From positions 32,854 to 96,853 of the forward strand of contig JAQWZU010000029.1 in assembly GCA_029253285.1 (NCBI GenBank): a stretch of 64,000 bases of DNA. Reading direction: 5' to 3'. The notes under the pieces were generated by a model. It made no database searches. It was given only the letters and a program-made list of their open reading frames with translations, and had not been told where the DNA came from. Made by a program: the position numbers and the translations under genes. This DNA comes from Akkermansiaceae bacterium. Lineage in GTDB: Bacteria; Verrucomicrobiota; Verrucomicrobiia; Verrucomicrobiales; Akkermansiaceae. Positions within the stretch are counted from its first letter, which is position 1. The number at the start of each line of letters is the position of its first letter. Below, one piece after another: positions 45,559-54,508 of this stretch.

Positions 45559-48117
45559 CTAATCGGAAGGCGAAGTTTTCAGACGGAAGAATTGATTCAC
45601 TTCATAGGGGAAATCAGGTGTCCAGATTTCTCCGTTACCAATCTGATTGGCACGAGAGGTCCAGGTGATGAGATCTGAGGAACTCTCCAAACTATAGTCG
45701 AAGCCATTCCAAGTCGGGATTGAGAGTCCGACGGTGTCGGATGTGATCAAGTCAATCGCTGAGATACCATTGGGAAGGAGTCCCTGTGACTGGGCGTATG
45801 GAGTGAGGACGAGATTGTCGATGGCGATTCCCTGTGGAGCGGAACCGGCGCTGAACGATTGTCCGGGATTGAGCTGGCCGGGCGTGTGAACTCCGGAGAG
45901 AACATTCCAGCTGAAATCGACCGCTTCTGAACCGTCCCCCGTGAGTCCCAGGCTATCCATGCCAGGCGGAGTAGACGATGTCTGGGATACCCCGATGTCG
46001 GTTGAGCTCGTTCCTGATGCCGGGCCGTTGGTTGCGGTGAAGCTGCCCTCGTAACTAATAAATTGTTTCACCACACCATCGACGATCAAGGCCATTCCGT
46101 CAGGGGCACCATTCTGAATCCCAGAAATCTCGCTGTAGAAAATGTGGTGGCAGGAATCGCAAATCGTTCCCTGCATAAAAGTGTCGAGAGTCCGAGTGGA
46201 GTTATAAGTGCCTCCGCCATTTCCGTTGTAGAAGACCAGTTCAATATTTGAGAGGTCGTTTGAATATTCCGGTCCCACGACGATTTCGACAAACTCACCG
46301 ATATCCACACTGTCATTATCGTAGTGGATTTCATTGATGAAGACATCGTCGGGTTCGCTCCCGCCGGGAGTTCCCGGAGTAGCTTGAAATTCCAGTTGAA
46401 TACTGGCGCCGGGTGGAATGTTTATTCCGGTGATGAGTCCCTGGAGTGTTTGTTCGAGAGGTGGTTCGAGAGCTCCAGTGGCTTGATTTGTCTCCGAGGT
46501 AAATGTGAGGTCCGGTATTTCTGTTCGAACTCCGTTGTCGATGAAGGTAACGATCCATTGATCGAGGGAGCCGTTTTGAAAGCTCCGCCATTGTTGGGCG
46601 AGATAGGAGACGGACAAGGATTTGATAGCTGATCCAGTCAGGTTTTGAAAGGTCGCGGTAAAGAGGTCCTCGCTGCCGGAAAAATTTCCCAATGATGAGC
46701 CACCGTAGGAACGTGGTCCTCTCATCTCCATTGTGCCGTCATCGGGTCCCTGCCAATTGTTATTGGTTACATCCCATGCTGCTGGATTCTGCTCTCCTTG
46801 AAACCCTTCGAAGGTCTGGAGCCAAGGCGCGTTGATTTCGCTGAGCTGATAGATGCTGGTATCGGAATCGGCGACGGTGATTGTTTCGAAAACACTGTTG
46901 AATCCGCTGGCCGAGGCTTGGATGTCGACTGACTGACTGCCATCGAGAAGGAGGTCTGGTCGGGGTCTCAGGGTTGTGCTGGCACTCAATTGTCCACTGG
47001 TGAAGACGAGGGAGGTGGCCTCGAGTGTGAGCTCGGATGAATCAGAACTGGTTAAGGTTACCGTGACCGTCTCGCCGACTCCCGGAGGCTGGGGCAAGGT
47101 GATAGTTAGGTTGACCGGCGGAGATGATTCTGTGGCCGTATTTGTTGAAAGGCTCATCGAGAGATTTTCGCCGCCATCAATATCGAAGTCGCCGAAAAGC
47201 AAATAGTGATCCGAGGCGTCGTTACTGGTGCTGGCGGGCAGGGGCGTTCCGGATTTGGAAAGGCCGGGAAAGGAGGCGTCGAGACTACTTTTGTAGATCT
47301 CAGTTTGAGTTCCTCGGCTTGCGATTGGATTTGAGACAAGAATGTAATCCAAGGTGGATCCGGAATTGTGAGTCGCGCTCGAACTGCCGTTCTGTTGCAG
47401 GAAGCCTGGATTGGTTAAGGCAAGAGAGGTGAAGTAGCTCGTGGGATCAGGAGAATAGTTGACCGGGAAACTGACGTCGGTTCCCAGTTGGTAGCTCAAT
47501 GGGAGGCCGACGGGGATGGAGGTGTAGGTCCAGCTACTTCCAATGAGGTTGAAATCACCGAGAAAGAAAATATTGTCCGAACTGTCGAATCCTTCATCAA
47601 TGAGAAAATCATTAATGCGGAACATCTCGACCGCGCGGCGGAATGAGTCGTCGGGTTCCAGACAGCATTTCAAGTGGGCGTTGACGATCACCGGATCGGC
47701 GTCGGTTCCGGGGAGATCAATCAGGACAGCGGACGCGGCACGGGTCATATCATTTGCTCCCGCGGGAGAAAGAATGCTCCACGAGTTCAGAAAAGGGAAC
47801 TTGGAGAGGATGACCACCCGGCTTTGGGTATCGATTGCGCCCGAGGGAATGAACACGTGGGGGTAGTTGAGAGAGCTCGCGAGATCATCGAGATTGCTGG
47901 GATCCCCTGACCGATCGGCTGAGTAGACTTCTTGAAGTCCGATGACGTCGGGATCGACCCGGGCGATGACGGCTTCAGCTGAGTCTCTCTCCAGATCACC
48001 TCCAGCCCCCAGACCGAGGCGTACGTTGTAAGTGGCAACCCTAATTTCGACTCCCTCTCCATTGCCAAGGGCGAGGAGGGAAGCAAGTAGTGGGAACACG
48101 AAACGGGAAAACCTCAC
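45559..48117 (-). CDS. Secreted endonuclease/exonuclease/phosphatase-domain protein (ExeM-like)
   Basis: After a signal peptide (MRFSRFVFPLLASLLALGNG) comes an EEP-family hydrolase domain (about 25-310) with RVATYNVRLG, DVIGLQEVYS (metal Glu), FFLGDFNLIG and the final SDHYLLFGDF. A Calx-beta-like stretch, a lamin-tail-like domain (DVFINEIHYDNDSVDIGEF) and a C-terminal module ending in FFRLKTSPSD follow. It is probably an extracellular nuclease or phosphodiesterase. The 852-residue length is far above a lone EEP domain. It converges on cdd with a four-base gap, but secreted DNA breakdown next to nucleoside salvage makes functional sense. Confidence 0.85.
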   Translation of the reverse strand: MRFSRFVFPLLASLLALGNGEGVEIRVATYNVRLGLGAGGDLERDSAEAVIARVDPDVIGLQEVYSADRSGDPSNLDDLASSLNYPHVFIPSGAIDTQSRVVILSKFPFLNSWSILSPAGANDMTRAASAVLIDLPGTDADPVIVNAHLKCCLEPDDSFRRAVEMFRINDFLIDEGFDSSDNIFFLGDFNLIGSSWTYTSIPVGLPLSYQLGTDVSFPVNYSPDPTSYFTSLALTNPGFLQQNGSSSATHNSGSTLDYILVSNPIASRGTQTEIYKSSLDASFPGLSKSGTPLPASTSNDASDHYLLFGDFDIDGGENLSMSLSTNTATESSPPVNLTITLPQPPGVGETVTVTLTSSDSSELTLEATSLVFTSGQLSASTTLRPRPDLLLDGSQSVDIQASASGFNSVFETITVADSDTSIYQLSEINAPWLQTFEGFQGEQNPAAWDVTNNNWQGPDDGTMEMRGPRSYGGSSLGNFSGSEDLFTATFQNLTGSAIKSLSVSYLAQQWRSFQNGSLDQWIVTFIDNGVRTEIPDLTFTSETNQATGALEPPLEQTLQGLITGINIPPGASIQLEFQATPGTPGGSEPDDVFINEIHYDNDSVDIGEFVEIVVGPEYSNDLSNIELVFYNGNGGGTYNSTRTLDTFMQGTICDSCHHIFYSEISGIQNGAPDGMALIVDGVVKQFISYEGSFTATNGPASGTSSTDIGVSQTSSTPPGMDSLGLTGDGSEAVDFSWNVLSGVHTPGQLNPGQSFSAGSAPQGIAIDNLVLTPYAQSQGLLPNGISAIDLITSDTVGLSIPTWNGFDYSLESSSDLITWTSRANQIGNGEIWTPDFPYEVNQFFRLKTSPSD

Positions 48118-48216
48118 AGGGAAATCCTAGTCTGGAATGAGCTGAAGTCGCGGAATATTTTTTTAGGAAAGTTGATATTCTTGATAGATTTTTACCGTGA
48201 TCAGTGATTTACTCGA

Positions 48217-49194
48217 TTGGTGGAAATCGATTACGTAATCGAGGAAATGCTCCTGCAGTCTCCTAACCAAGTGGTTTACAGGGCTCGCGGGCGCGATGGC
48301 TTTCGGTATACCATCTCGCGTTTCATTTTCACCAAATCGATCCTGGCGAATCTGAAGGATACTTGTTTTGACGCGGCTCTCAAGGAGTTGAAGCGCCTCA
48401 ACCACGGGTGTTTGAGGCCGGTTATTGACGGAGGTCTCGATGAAATCGACGGGATGCCCTGGGTGGCGAGAGTATGGTGGGATGGAGAATATTTGGATGA
48501 CCGGATGAATAGCGGATTACTCACTCCTCCTGATATCCAGCGTCTGGCAGATCACGGACAGGCATTGATTGATGCCCTCGGAGATCGTGCTTCCGCGATA
48601 TCATTTCGGGCCCGTGATGTGATCCTGACGAGTGGACGGGGAGGACATGCGGTTGAAGTTTTTAATATCGATGTTCAAACTTGGTTTCTTGATTGGGCCA
48701 TGGGAGTTCCTCCGGGAGGAGGAAAAGATGCCCGCACCGAGTTGAGCAACTTGGTAACAGAAGCCGAGAAGAGTGAAATTATTCCGATGACAGCGGAGGC
48801 CGATCCTGCGCCCCATTATCGTCAATTGATGACGGCGCCGCCTCCTCCTCCGCCAACTCAAGCTTTGATGATGGTGGCTCCGCCTCCTGAGCCCACCCAG
48901 TCTTTCGTGCCTAGTCCGGCTCCGAGCCAGCCTATGATGCCGACTCCTGCATTTTCCAATCAAGGGACCGTTCCTGCACCACCTGCAACCCAGCCCTTGA
49001 TGCAAGCGCCACCTCAAAGTAACTCTTTGATGCCAACTCCTGCGTTTTCCAATCAAGCCTCTATTCCGGCGCCAACTCCGAGCCAGCTCTTGGTTCAGGC
49101 GGTTCCGCCAAATCAGGCGCCAGTTGAGTCGTCTGTCGCTGGTAGGTTGATTTTTGAGAGCCCGGGGCAAGCAAGGAAGTTGCATTTCCGCTAA
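48217..49194 (+). CDS. Protein-kinase-like (probable pseudokinase) protein with Pro-rich tail
   Basis: Residues 1-170 resemble a protein-kinase N-lobe and hinge (QVVYRARGRDGFRYTISRF, LNHGCLRPVIDGGLDEIDGM, WVARVWWDGEYLDDRM), but neither HRD nor DFG is present, so catalysis is unlikely. From residue 200 the chain is Pro/Ala/Gln-rich with a near-repeated unit (MPTPAFSNQ twice, about 27 residues apart). TTG at 48217 and GTG at 48220 are adjacent possible starts; no good ribosome site decides. The gene lies six bases before the next one on the same strand. Confidence 0.65.
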   Translation: MVEIDYVIEEMLLQSPNQVVYRARGRDGFRYTISRFIFTKSILANLKDTCFDAALKELKRLNHGCLRPVIDGGLDEIDGMPWVARVWWDGEYLDDRMNSGLLTPPDIQRLADHGQALIDALGDRASAISFRARDVILTSGRGGHAVEVFNIDVQTWFLDWAMGVPPGGGKDARTELSNLVTEAEKSEIIPMTAEADPAPHYRQLMTAPPPPPPTQALMMVAPPPEPTQSFVPSPAPSQPMMPTPAFSNQGTVPAPPATQPLMQAPPQSNSLMPTPAFSNQASIPAPTPSQLLVQAVPPNQAPVESSVAGRLIFESPGQARKLHFR

Positions 49195-49200
49195 TTTAAG

Positions 49201-49821
49201 ATGTCGGATCTTCCCACGGCGTTCGGTGAGACTGCCAATCAGTTGGCGCGACAGCTTCGGGAGGCGGCTCTTGATCACGCCGCATTCGAACAAAAATTAC
49301 CGCTTTGCGAATTGGCGAAATGTCGTGCGACCTGTTGCCATGATGGCGTCATTTTGGGCGAGGAAGAAGCCGATGTGTTATCCTCTTTGAGTGGTGCGGA
49401 TGGCTTGATGCGCTTGCCGGATGGTTCGTGGAAGACCAAAACGGTGCCTGCGGCTGAGGATGAGTTAGCCGAAGATTTTCCTGATTATTTTCCGAAAACC
49501 CGCTGCGTTTTTTTGGATTCAGAGCATCGGTGTTTCTGGCAGCTCAGGGCGATGGAAGAGGGAAAGCATCCTTGGTTTTATAAGCCGACTTCGTGCTGGA
49601 TGCATCCTGTTTTACTCACGCAGAGAAATGATCGCCCGCTTCTCACGATTTTGAGTTCTTCTCAGGACCGGAAGCAATTCGCGAGCATGACTCCGTGTGG
49701 TCGCGAGGAAGCGGCGGCTTCTTCGGCGAGAGTAGGTTTGAAGGGCGAACTCGAGATGTTGTCTGGGATCGCAGGACGTGATTTTTTAAGGGAATTGAAT
49801 GCCCCCGAACTCGATGTTTAG
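49201..49821 (+). CDS. Cysteine-cluster protein (YkgJ/DUF3109-like)
   Basis: The 206-residue cytoplasmic protein has a cysteine pattern that suggests a bound metal: LCELAKCRATCCHDGV, then KTRCVFLDSEHRCFW, PTSCWMHP and MTPCGREE. The arrangement resembles YkgJ-type zinc or Fe-S binding families of unknown role. It follows the kinase-like gene by six bases. Confidence 0.7.
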   Translation: MSDLPTAFGETANQLARQLREAALDHAAFEQKLPLCELAKCRATCCHDGVILGEEEADVLSSLSGADGLMRLPDGSWKTKTVPAAEDELAEDFPDYFPKTRCVFLDSEHRCFWQLRAMEEGKHPWFYKPTSCWMHPVLLTQRNDRPLLTILSSSQDRKQFASMTPCGREEAAASSARVGLKGELEMLSGIAGRDFLRELNAPELDV

Positions 49822-49895
49822 AGGTAGAACTTCACTTTGCGCAAAAAGCTATCCTGCTTTGGTCCGGACGGGAGTGAAAAAGTAGACGTCCACGA

Positions 49896-50771
49896 TCACT
49901 CGACATTTTGTACCTGTTCACGGACCTTTTCGAGCTCCGTTTTTGCGAGAACAACATTTTGGGCGATGCCCGCGTCATTGGCCTTGGAGCCAATGGTGTT
50001 CAATTCGCGGTTGATCTCTTGGCAAAGGAAATCGAGCGGGCGGCCCACAGCATCCGAGCTATCCAGATATTCCCGGAAGCGCCCCAGATGAGAGCCGATG
50101 CGGGTGGTCTCTTCAGAAATGTCACAGCGCTCGGCAAAGATTGCGATTTCTTTGAGCAATCGTTCATCGTTGAGATCCAATTCAAGTCCTGCCTCACCCA
50201 TGCGTTGATGCAGAAGTTCCCGTTGACGGGAAACGACATTGCCGGTGGCCTCGCCGATGATTTTGGCGTGAGAAGCGATGACATCGAGACGGACAAGGAG
50301 ATCGCTTTTTAAATCAGCTCCTTCGAGGCGGCGCATTTCCGTTAATTTTTCCAGAGCGTTCTTGAGAGCCGGGAGAATGGCCTCTTTGGCATCCTTGGGG
50401 TCGAGTCCTTGGTCATCGGAATTTATGATCCCGGGGGCGCGAAGGAAATCTCCGGCGGCGGCTTGAATGTCGCGACCCAGGGCTTGGGACAATTCCGAGA
50501 AAATATTTTCCAGGGCTTGTGCCCGGGGGAGATCAAGCCAGATTTGTCCCAGGGAGGAGGCGACCTGTTCCAGACGGATTGATACATTGACCCGGCCTCG
50601 TGAAACTTCGGAGAGGAGCAACTTCCGCATCTCTGCTTCCAACCCACCAAGCTCCCGGGGCAGATTAAAAACGATATCGGCCTGCTTCCGGTTGACAGAT
50701 GCGATCTCAATCCTGGCAATGAGATTTTCCGTGGCGTATTCCGCTCGGCCGAAGCCAGTCATTGATTGCAT
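49896..50771 (-). CDS. yicC: YicC-family endoribonuclease
   Basis: The 291-residue protein begins with the family hallmark MQSMTGFGRAEY and ends with RPLDFLCQEINRELNTIGSK and the KTELEKVREQVQNVE segment. YicC proteins are hexameric endoribonucleases that act on small RNAs and mRNA. Length and both motifs are normal. It lies 38 bases downstream of tatC on the same strand. Confidence 0.95.
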   Translation of the reverse strand: MQSMTGFGRAEYATENLIARIEIASVNRKQADIVFNLPRELGGLEAEMRKLLLSEVSRGRVNVSIRLEQVASSLGQIWLDLPRAQALENIFSELSQALGRDIQAAAGDFLRAPGIINSDDQGLDPKDAKEAILPALKNALEKLTEMRRLEGADLKSDLLVRLDVIASHAKIIGEATGNVVSRQRELLHQRMGEAGLELDLNDERLLKEIAIFAERCDISEETTRIGSHLGRFREYLDSSDAVGRPLDFLCQEINRELNTIGSKANDAGIAQNVVLAKTELEKVREQVQNVE

Positions 50772-50809
50772 GACAGTTTTCTATGAGGGTTTGAAGAAGA
50801 TGACCAGCA

Positions 50810-52213
50810 TCAGTCCCGATCTTTTTCCTCATCCGGAATATCCTCGTCAGGAAGGTGGGGATCGTGATCAGGGTCCTCATTCGGATTCTGGTGTTCTCCG
50901 GGGTAGTTGAGGTAATCCTCATCGTCGTGATGGTCGTAGTCGTCCTCGGAATCGTGATCATGCTCGTGATCCTCATGATGATGGTAGTCGTCATGATGGT
51001 AATCTTCGTGATCGCTGTGATCGTGATCTTCGTGATCGCCTCCTTCGTCCTCTTCGGTCAGGGAGGCTTCACTTGGCTTGGAAAGGAGTCGCTCCATGCG
51101 TTCTTTCTCTTCCTCTTCTTCCTCGCGACGAACTTTCTTTTCGTGGAAGTAGGACAGCCAGATACAGATCTCGTAGAGAACACACATTGGCACCGCCAAC
51201 AGTGAGAGAGTCATAATGTCGGGAGTCGGGGTGATGAGAGCCGCAATGACAAAGATGGCGAGAATGGCGTAAGAGCGGGTTTCCCGCATCGTGCTGTGAC
51301 TGAGAATCCCAAGTTTGACCATAGTCATTACGACAACGGGGAGTTCAAAGGCCAGTCCGAAGATCAGGACAAAGGTGGTGGCAAAGGAAATATAGTAACC
51401 AATCCGCCAATCATTGGAGACTCCGATTTCCTTTCCCCAGTCGTAAAAGAAGGTGAGGACATTCGGGAGGACGTAGAAGTAGGCAAAGAGAACGCCGGAA
51501 AGAAAGAGTCCGAAGCCGATGGCAAGGGCCGGCCAGAGGGCTCTGCGCTCCTCAGCTTTCAGCCCGGGCAAGACAAACTGAAGGATGAAGTAGAGAATAA
51601 AGGGGAAAGCGATGACGATGCCGGCGAAGAAGGCCAACTTCATCGTGAGCATGAATGTTTCCGTCGGCTTGAAGGAACTCATCAGACGCAGGTTCCCTTT
51701 CTCATTGAGGCTGGCGGAGGGATTGGTCTCAAGAAGAAGGAGTGCGGAGGCGCGGGCATCAGCTTTGTTCTCGGGAAGGGATTCCAGGAAACCTTTGCGT
51801 TCTTTTTCAGGAAGTTCTTTGGCTGCCCGATAGAGCACTGTGGCTTCGGTCAAGGTGCGCTGTTTGGGGTCATCGATGGTTAACCACCAATCTTCTTGGA
51901 CCTTGTTGTCGTAAGCACCCAGCTCTGGGGACACGGAGGCGTAGGCGAGGGCTTTCTCCCACTTCTCCAAATTAAGATCAAGTTCCTCCGGGAGGAGTGA
52001 CTCCTGTTTGGTTACCCAGACTTCATCAATGGGCTTCCGGATGACATTCATCAGTGTGTCCTTATAGAGGAAGCAGGCGATGGTTGTGACCAGAAGGGTC
52101 AGCGTGATCCGTGTGATCATGATCCGCAGATCCTCGAGATGGTCGAGGAAGGGCTTTTCGGCATCCGGGTTCACTTGGTCCCGGAGCTGGAACATCTTCT
52201 TGAGGAAAAACAT
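50810..52213 (-). CDS. tatC: Twin-arginine translocase TatC with loop insertion and His/Asp-rich tail
   Basis: The 467-residue protein is far longer than the usual 250. TatC landmarks are present: PFLDHLEDLRIMITRI before helix 1, SSFKPTETFMLTMKLAFFAG leading into helix 2, FPFILYFILQFVLPGLKAEE, FAYFYVLPNVLTFFYDWG and FELPVVVMTM. Residues about 67-175 form an insertion in the first periplasmic loop, rich in Glu, Lys and Leu. After helix 6 a basic/acidic stretch leads to a tail (about 392-467) of Asp, Glu and His (for example DHEDHDHSDHED), probably cytoplasmic and able to bind metal ions. It is the pore-receptor subunit for folded, twin-arginine-signal proteins; tatA/B are not in the window. 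Confidence 0.93.
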   Translation of the reverse strand: MFFLKKMFQLRDQVNPDAEKPFLDHLEDLRIMITRITLTLLVTTIACFLYKDTLMNVIRKPIDEVWVTKQESLLPEELDLNLEKWEKALAYASVSPELGAYDNKVQEDWWLTIDDPKQRTLTEATVLYRAAKELPEKERKGFLESLPENKADARASALLLLETNPSASLNEKGNLRLMSSFKPTETFMLTMKLAFFAGIVIAFPFILYFILQFVLPGLKAEERRALWPALAIGFGLFLSGVLFAYFYVLPNVLTFFYDWGKEIGVSNDWRIGYYISFATTFVLIFGLAFELPVVVMTMVKLGILSHSTMRETRSYAILAIFVIAALITPTPDIMTLSLLAVPMCVLYEICIWLSYFHEKKVRREEEEEEKERMERLLSKPSEASLTEEDEGGDHEDHDHSDHEDYHHDDYHHHEDHEHDHDSEDDYDHHDDEDYLNYPGEHQNPNEDPDHDPHLPDEDIPDEEKDRD

Positions 52214-52343
52214 GTGACGGAGTTGTGAATACTGGGGATCTGGCCAAGGACAATGGCAAAGATCATCGATCTACGATTTCTTGGAGTGAAACTTTCAAGC
52301 CAAGGGTTGATGTCTGGGGTGTCATTGCTAGATTTGCGCCGAC

Positions 52344-53609
52344 GTGGCGGACTTAACACTGGATGCGCTGAAGGAAGCTGCTCCCGACAAGGGATTCTTT
52401 GCCGACCGACAATGGTTGTGGTCGCCAAGGCCGTTTGAGCTCTCAAAAAGGCAGCGCAAGATTCTCAATGGCTTGGGACACCCGCTCCATCGCTTTCAAC
52501 AAGCGGGGGACGAGATTTATCGCCAAAGCGCAAGGGGTTTACTGCCCAAGTGGATTTCGGGGCTTCTGGATGCCGGAAAACCGGACTGGCTGGTTGCTCA
52601 TCAGCGGGATTCGGGACAGGCCGGAGTGGCCCCTCGGGTCATTCGCCCGGATCTTTTGCTGACAGAGGATGGATTCACCGCGTCCGAGCTCGATGGTGTT
52701 CCCGGTGGAATGGGGACGCTGGCTTGGCTGAGCAAAATGTATGCCCAGGGAGGATTTGAGATTTTCGGTGGGGAAAAAGGGATGCTGGAGGGGTTTGCTT
52801 CATTGTTTCCCGGGGGCGCGGAGGTTCTCGTCTCCGAGGAATCGGCTGATTATCTTCCCGAAATGGAATGGTTGGTGGAGGCCTTGGGTGGAAATTTTTC
52901 GGTGAGTCAGGCCGAAAAGTGGGCGGGGGGAGATCGGGAAGTGTATCGCTTTTTCGAATTGTTTGATTTGCCAGCCATTCCCGGGGCGAAAGATCTCGCG
53001 GCGCGCGGAGGGGTGACCCCGCCTTTCAAGCCTCACTTTGAAGAGAAGCTTTGGCTGGCTCTTTTCTGGACGCCGGCTTTGCGAAAAGTATGGGGTAAGG
53101 AACTGAGAGGAAGCCATCTCCAACGCCTTCAGGAATTACTTCCATTCGGTTGGGTCGTCGATCCTTCGGAAATTCCTCCTCACGCGGCCTTGCCGAGACT
53201 CGAGGTGGCGTCGTGGGACGAAGTAGGGGAGTTCAGCCAGAAAGACCGGCGTCTCGTGCTCAAGGTCAGTGGCTTTAGCGAACTGGCCTGGGGATCCCGT
53301 GGTGTGATCATCGGGCACGATGTGGCATCGTCGGAATGGAAGTCAGCAATCGCTCATGCCCAGGAGGAATTCCCAACCCAACCTTGGGTGGTGCAGGAAT
53401 TCCAGGAAACAAAGTTGGTAGAACATCCATACTTTGATTCGGAAACCGGAGAGAAACGGATCATGGTTGGGAGGGCCCGCCTGTGTCCATATTACTTTGT
53501 TGATGGGCAAGGGCAAACCAAGTTGGGTGGTTGTCTTGCAACCATCGTGCCTGCGGACAAGAAAAAAATCCATGGGATGCGGGACGGGATTCTAGTTCCC
53601 TGCATGTAA
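52344..53609 (+). CDS. ATP-grasp-like protein of unknown function
   Basis: The 421-residue protein starts with GTG. An N-terminal part (RPDLLLTEDGFTASELDGVP, GGMGTLAWLSKMY) carries acidic and Gly-rich motifs, and a C-terminal part (RLVLKVSGFSELAWGSRGVI, PWVVQEFQE) looks like the nucleotide-binding and lid region of an ATP-grasp ligase in permuted, glutathionylspermidine-synthase-like order. I do not know its substrate. It is divergent from tatC (130-base gap) and has no partner gene. Confidence 0.6.
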   Translation: MADLTLDALKEAAPDKGFFADRQWLWSPRPFELSKRQRKILNGLGHPLHRFQQAGDEIYRQSARGLLPKWISGLLDAGKPDWLVAHQRDSGQAGVAPRVIRPDLLLTEDGFTASELDGVPGGMGTLAWLSKMYAQGGFEIFGGEKGMLEGFASLFPGGAEVLVSEESADYLPEMEWLVEALGGNFSVSQAEKWAGGDREVYRFFELFDLPAIPGAKDLAARGGVTPPFKPHFEEKLWLALFWTPALRKVWGKELRGSHLQRLQELLPFGWVVDPSEIPPHAALPRLEVASWDEVGEFSQKDRRLVLKVSGFSELAWGSRGVIIGHDVASSEWKSAIAHAQEEFPTQPWVVQEFQETKLVEHPYFDSETGEKRIMVGRARLCPYYFVDGQGQTKLGGCLATIVPADKKKIHGMRDGILVPCM

Positions 53610-53641
53610 AAAAGCCGGCCTCCATGAGGAGAAACCGGCTT
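53608..53641 (-). terminator. Rho-independent terminator of the pseudopilin gene
   Basis: On the minus strand AAGCCGG pairs with CCGGCTT, with an inner four-pair stem CTCC/GGAG, and runs into six T residues. It begins 24 bases past the pseudopilin stop. Confidence 0.88.
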
Positions 53642-53665
53642 CTGAAAGTTTAGCTCGAAGAGCAA

Positions 53666-54274
53666 TTAGCGTTCCTTGTAGCTGTAGACATTGTCCTGGT
53701 TTTTTCCGGGACCGGCCTCGCCATCTTTACCCAGATGGTAGACAAGAACACGCTGACCGAACTGGGTTTCATTGCCCATGTTAGACGGTTCGTCGATTTC
53801 CTCATCGAAGTCGTAGTCCATCATGAGACGGTAGAAGCGGTCGTTTTCTTGTCTGTTCTTCCAGGGACCATAGAGTTGTGCGCGACTTTTGTTGCGATCA
53901 AGCCCGTCGTATTTGGTCTGTCCTTTTCCGGATGCCTTCTTGTATTTGAAGTAAGTGGTTCCGGTCGGGTTTTCTTCCCGGGCAGATTCAAGTCCGACCA
54001 GAACCGACATCAATTCGTTGTCGGAGATACGTTCTTGGTCAGCGGTGGCTCCTTCATTGAGGGGAAGTTGGGACTCATCTTCGTAATAGTCGTTACAGGC
54101 TTGGACCAAGCTGCTGATGGCGGCTTTCGCGGAGGTCTTTTTGGCCTTTTGAATCGCCATGTTGAAGCCGGCGAATCCTAAGGAAGCAAGAACGGCGATA
54201 ATGGAAATCACGACGAGGAGCTCAACAAGGGTGAAGCCGTAGCGGCGGGAAAGAGTCGATTTGGTGTAAGTCAT
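53666..54274 (-). CDS. Type II secretion / type IV pilin-like pseudopilin (GspG-like)
   Basis: The 202-residue protein has a class III signal: a basic leader with Gly before FTLVELLVVISIIAVLASLG, the invariant Glu at mature position 5, then a pilin globular domain with an alpha-spine (KAAISSLVQACNDYYEDE) and acidic C-terminal loops (YDFDEEIDEPSN). Prepilin peptidase should cut after Gly13. Such stand-alone pseudopilins with DUF1559/GspG-like heads are abundant in PVC bacteria. No assembly genes are nearby. A related broken fragment lies just upstream. Confidence 0.88.
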   Translation of the reverse strand: MTYTKSTLSRRYGFTLVELLVVISIIAVLASLGFAGFNMAIQKAKKTSAKAAISSLVQACNDYYEDESQLPLNEGATADQERISDNELMSVLVGLESAREENPTGTTYFKYKKASGKGQTKYDGLDRNKSRAQLYGPWKNRQENDRFYRLMMDYDFDEEIDEPSNMGNETQFGQRVLVYHLGKDGEAGPGKNQDNVYSYKER

Positions 54275-54508
54275 GGATTATTTCTTGTGTGGTTTTGCAG
54301 GGAGGGGCGCAGACTAAGCGGTTTCCGGTAGTCAATGCAACCATAGGTTGCCAAGCCCCTACAATGTCCATACAGGATAAGCTGGGTGGGCAGATAATCC
54401 AGCGCTTTTTTGGCCCGCTTTATTTGTAGCTCTCACGTTGTCGCGATTTTCCCCCAAACCGGTCCCACCGTCCTTGCCGGGGCGCTAGATCAGGACCCGA
54501 TGACCGTA

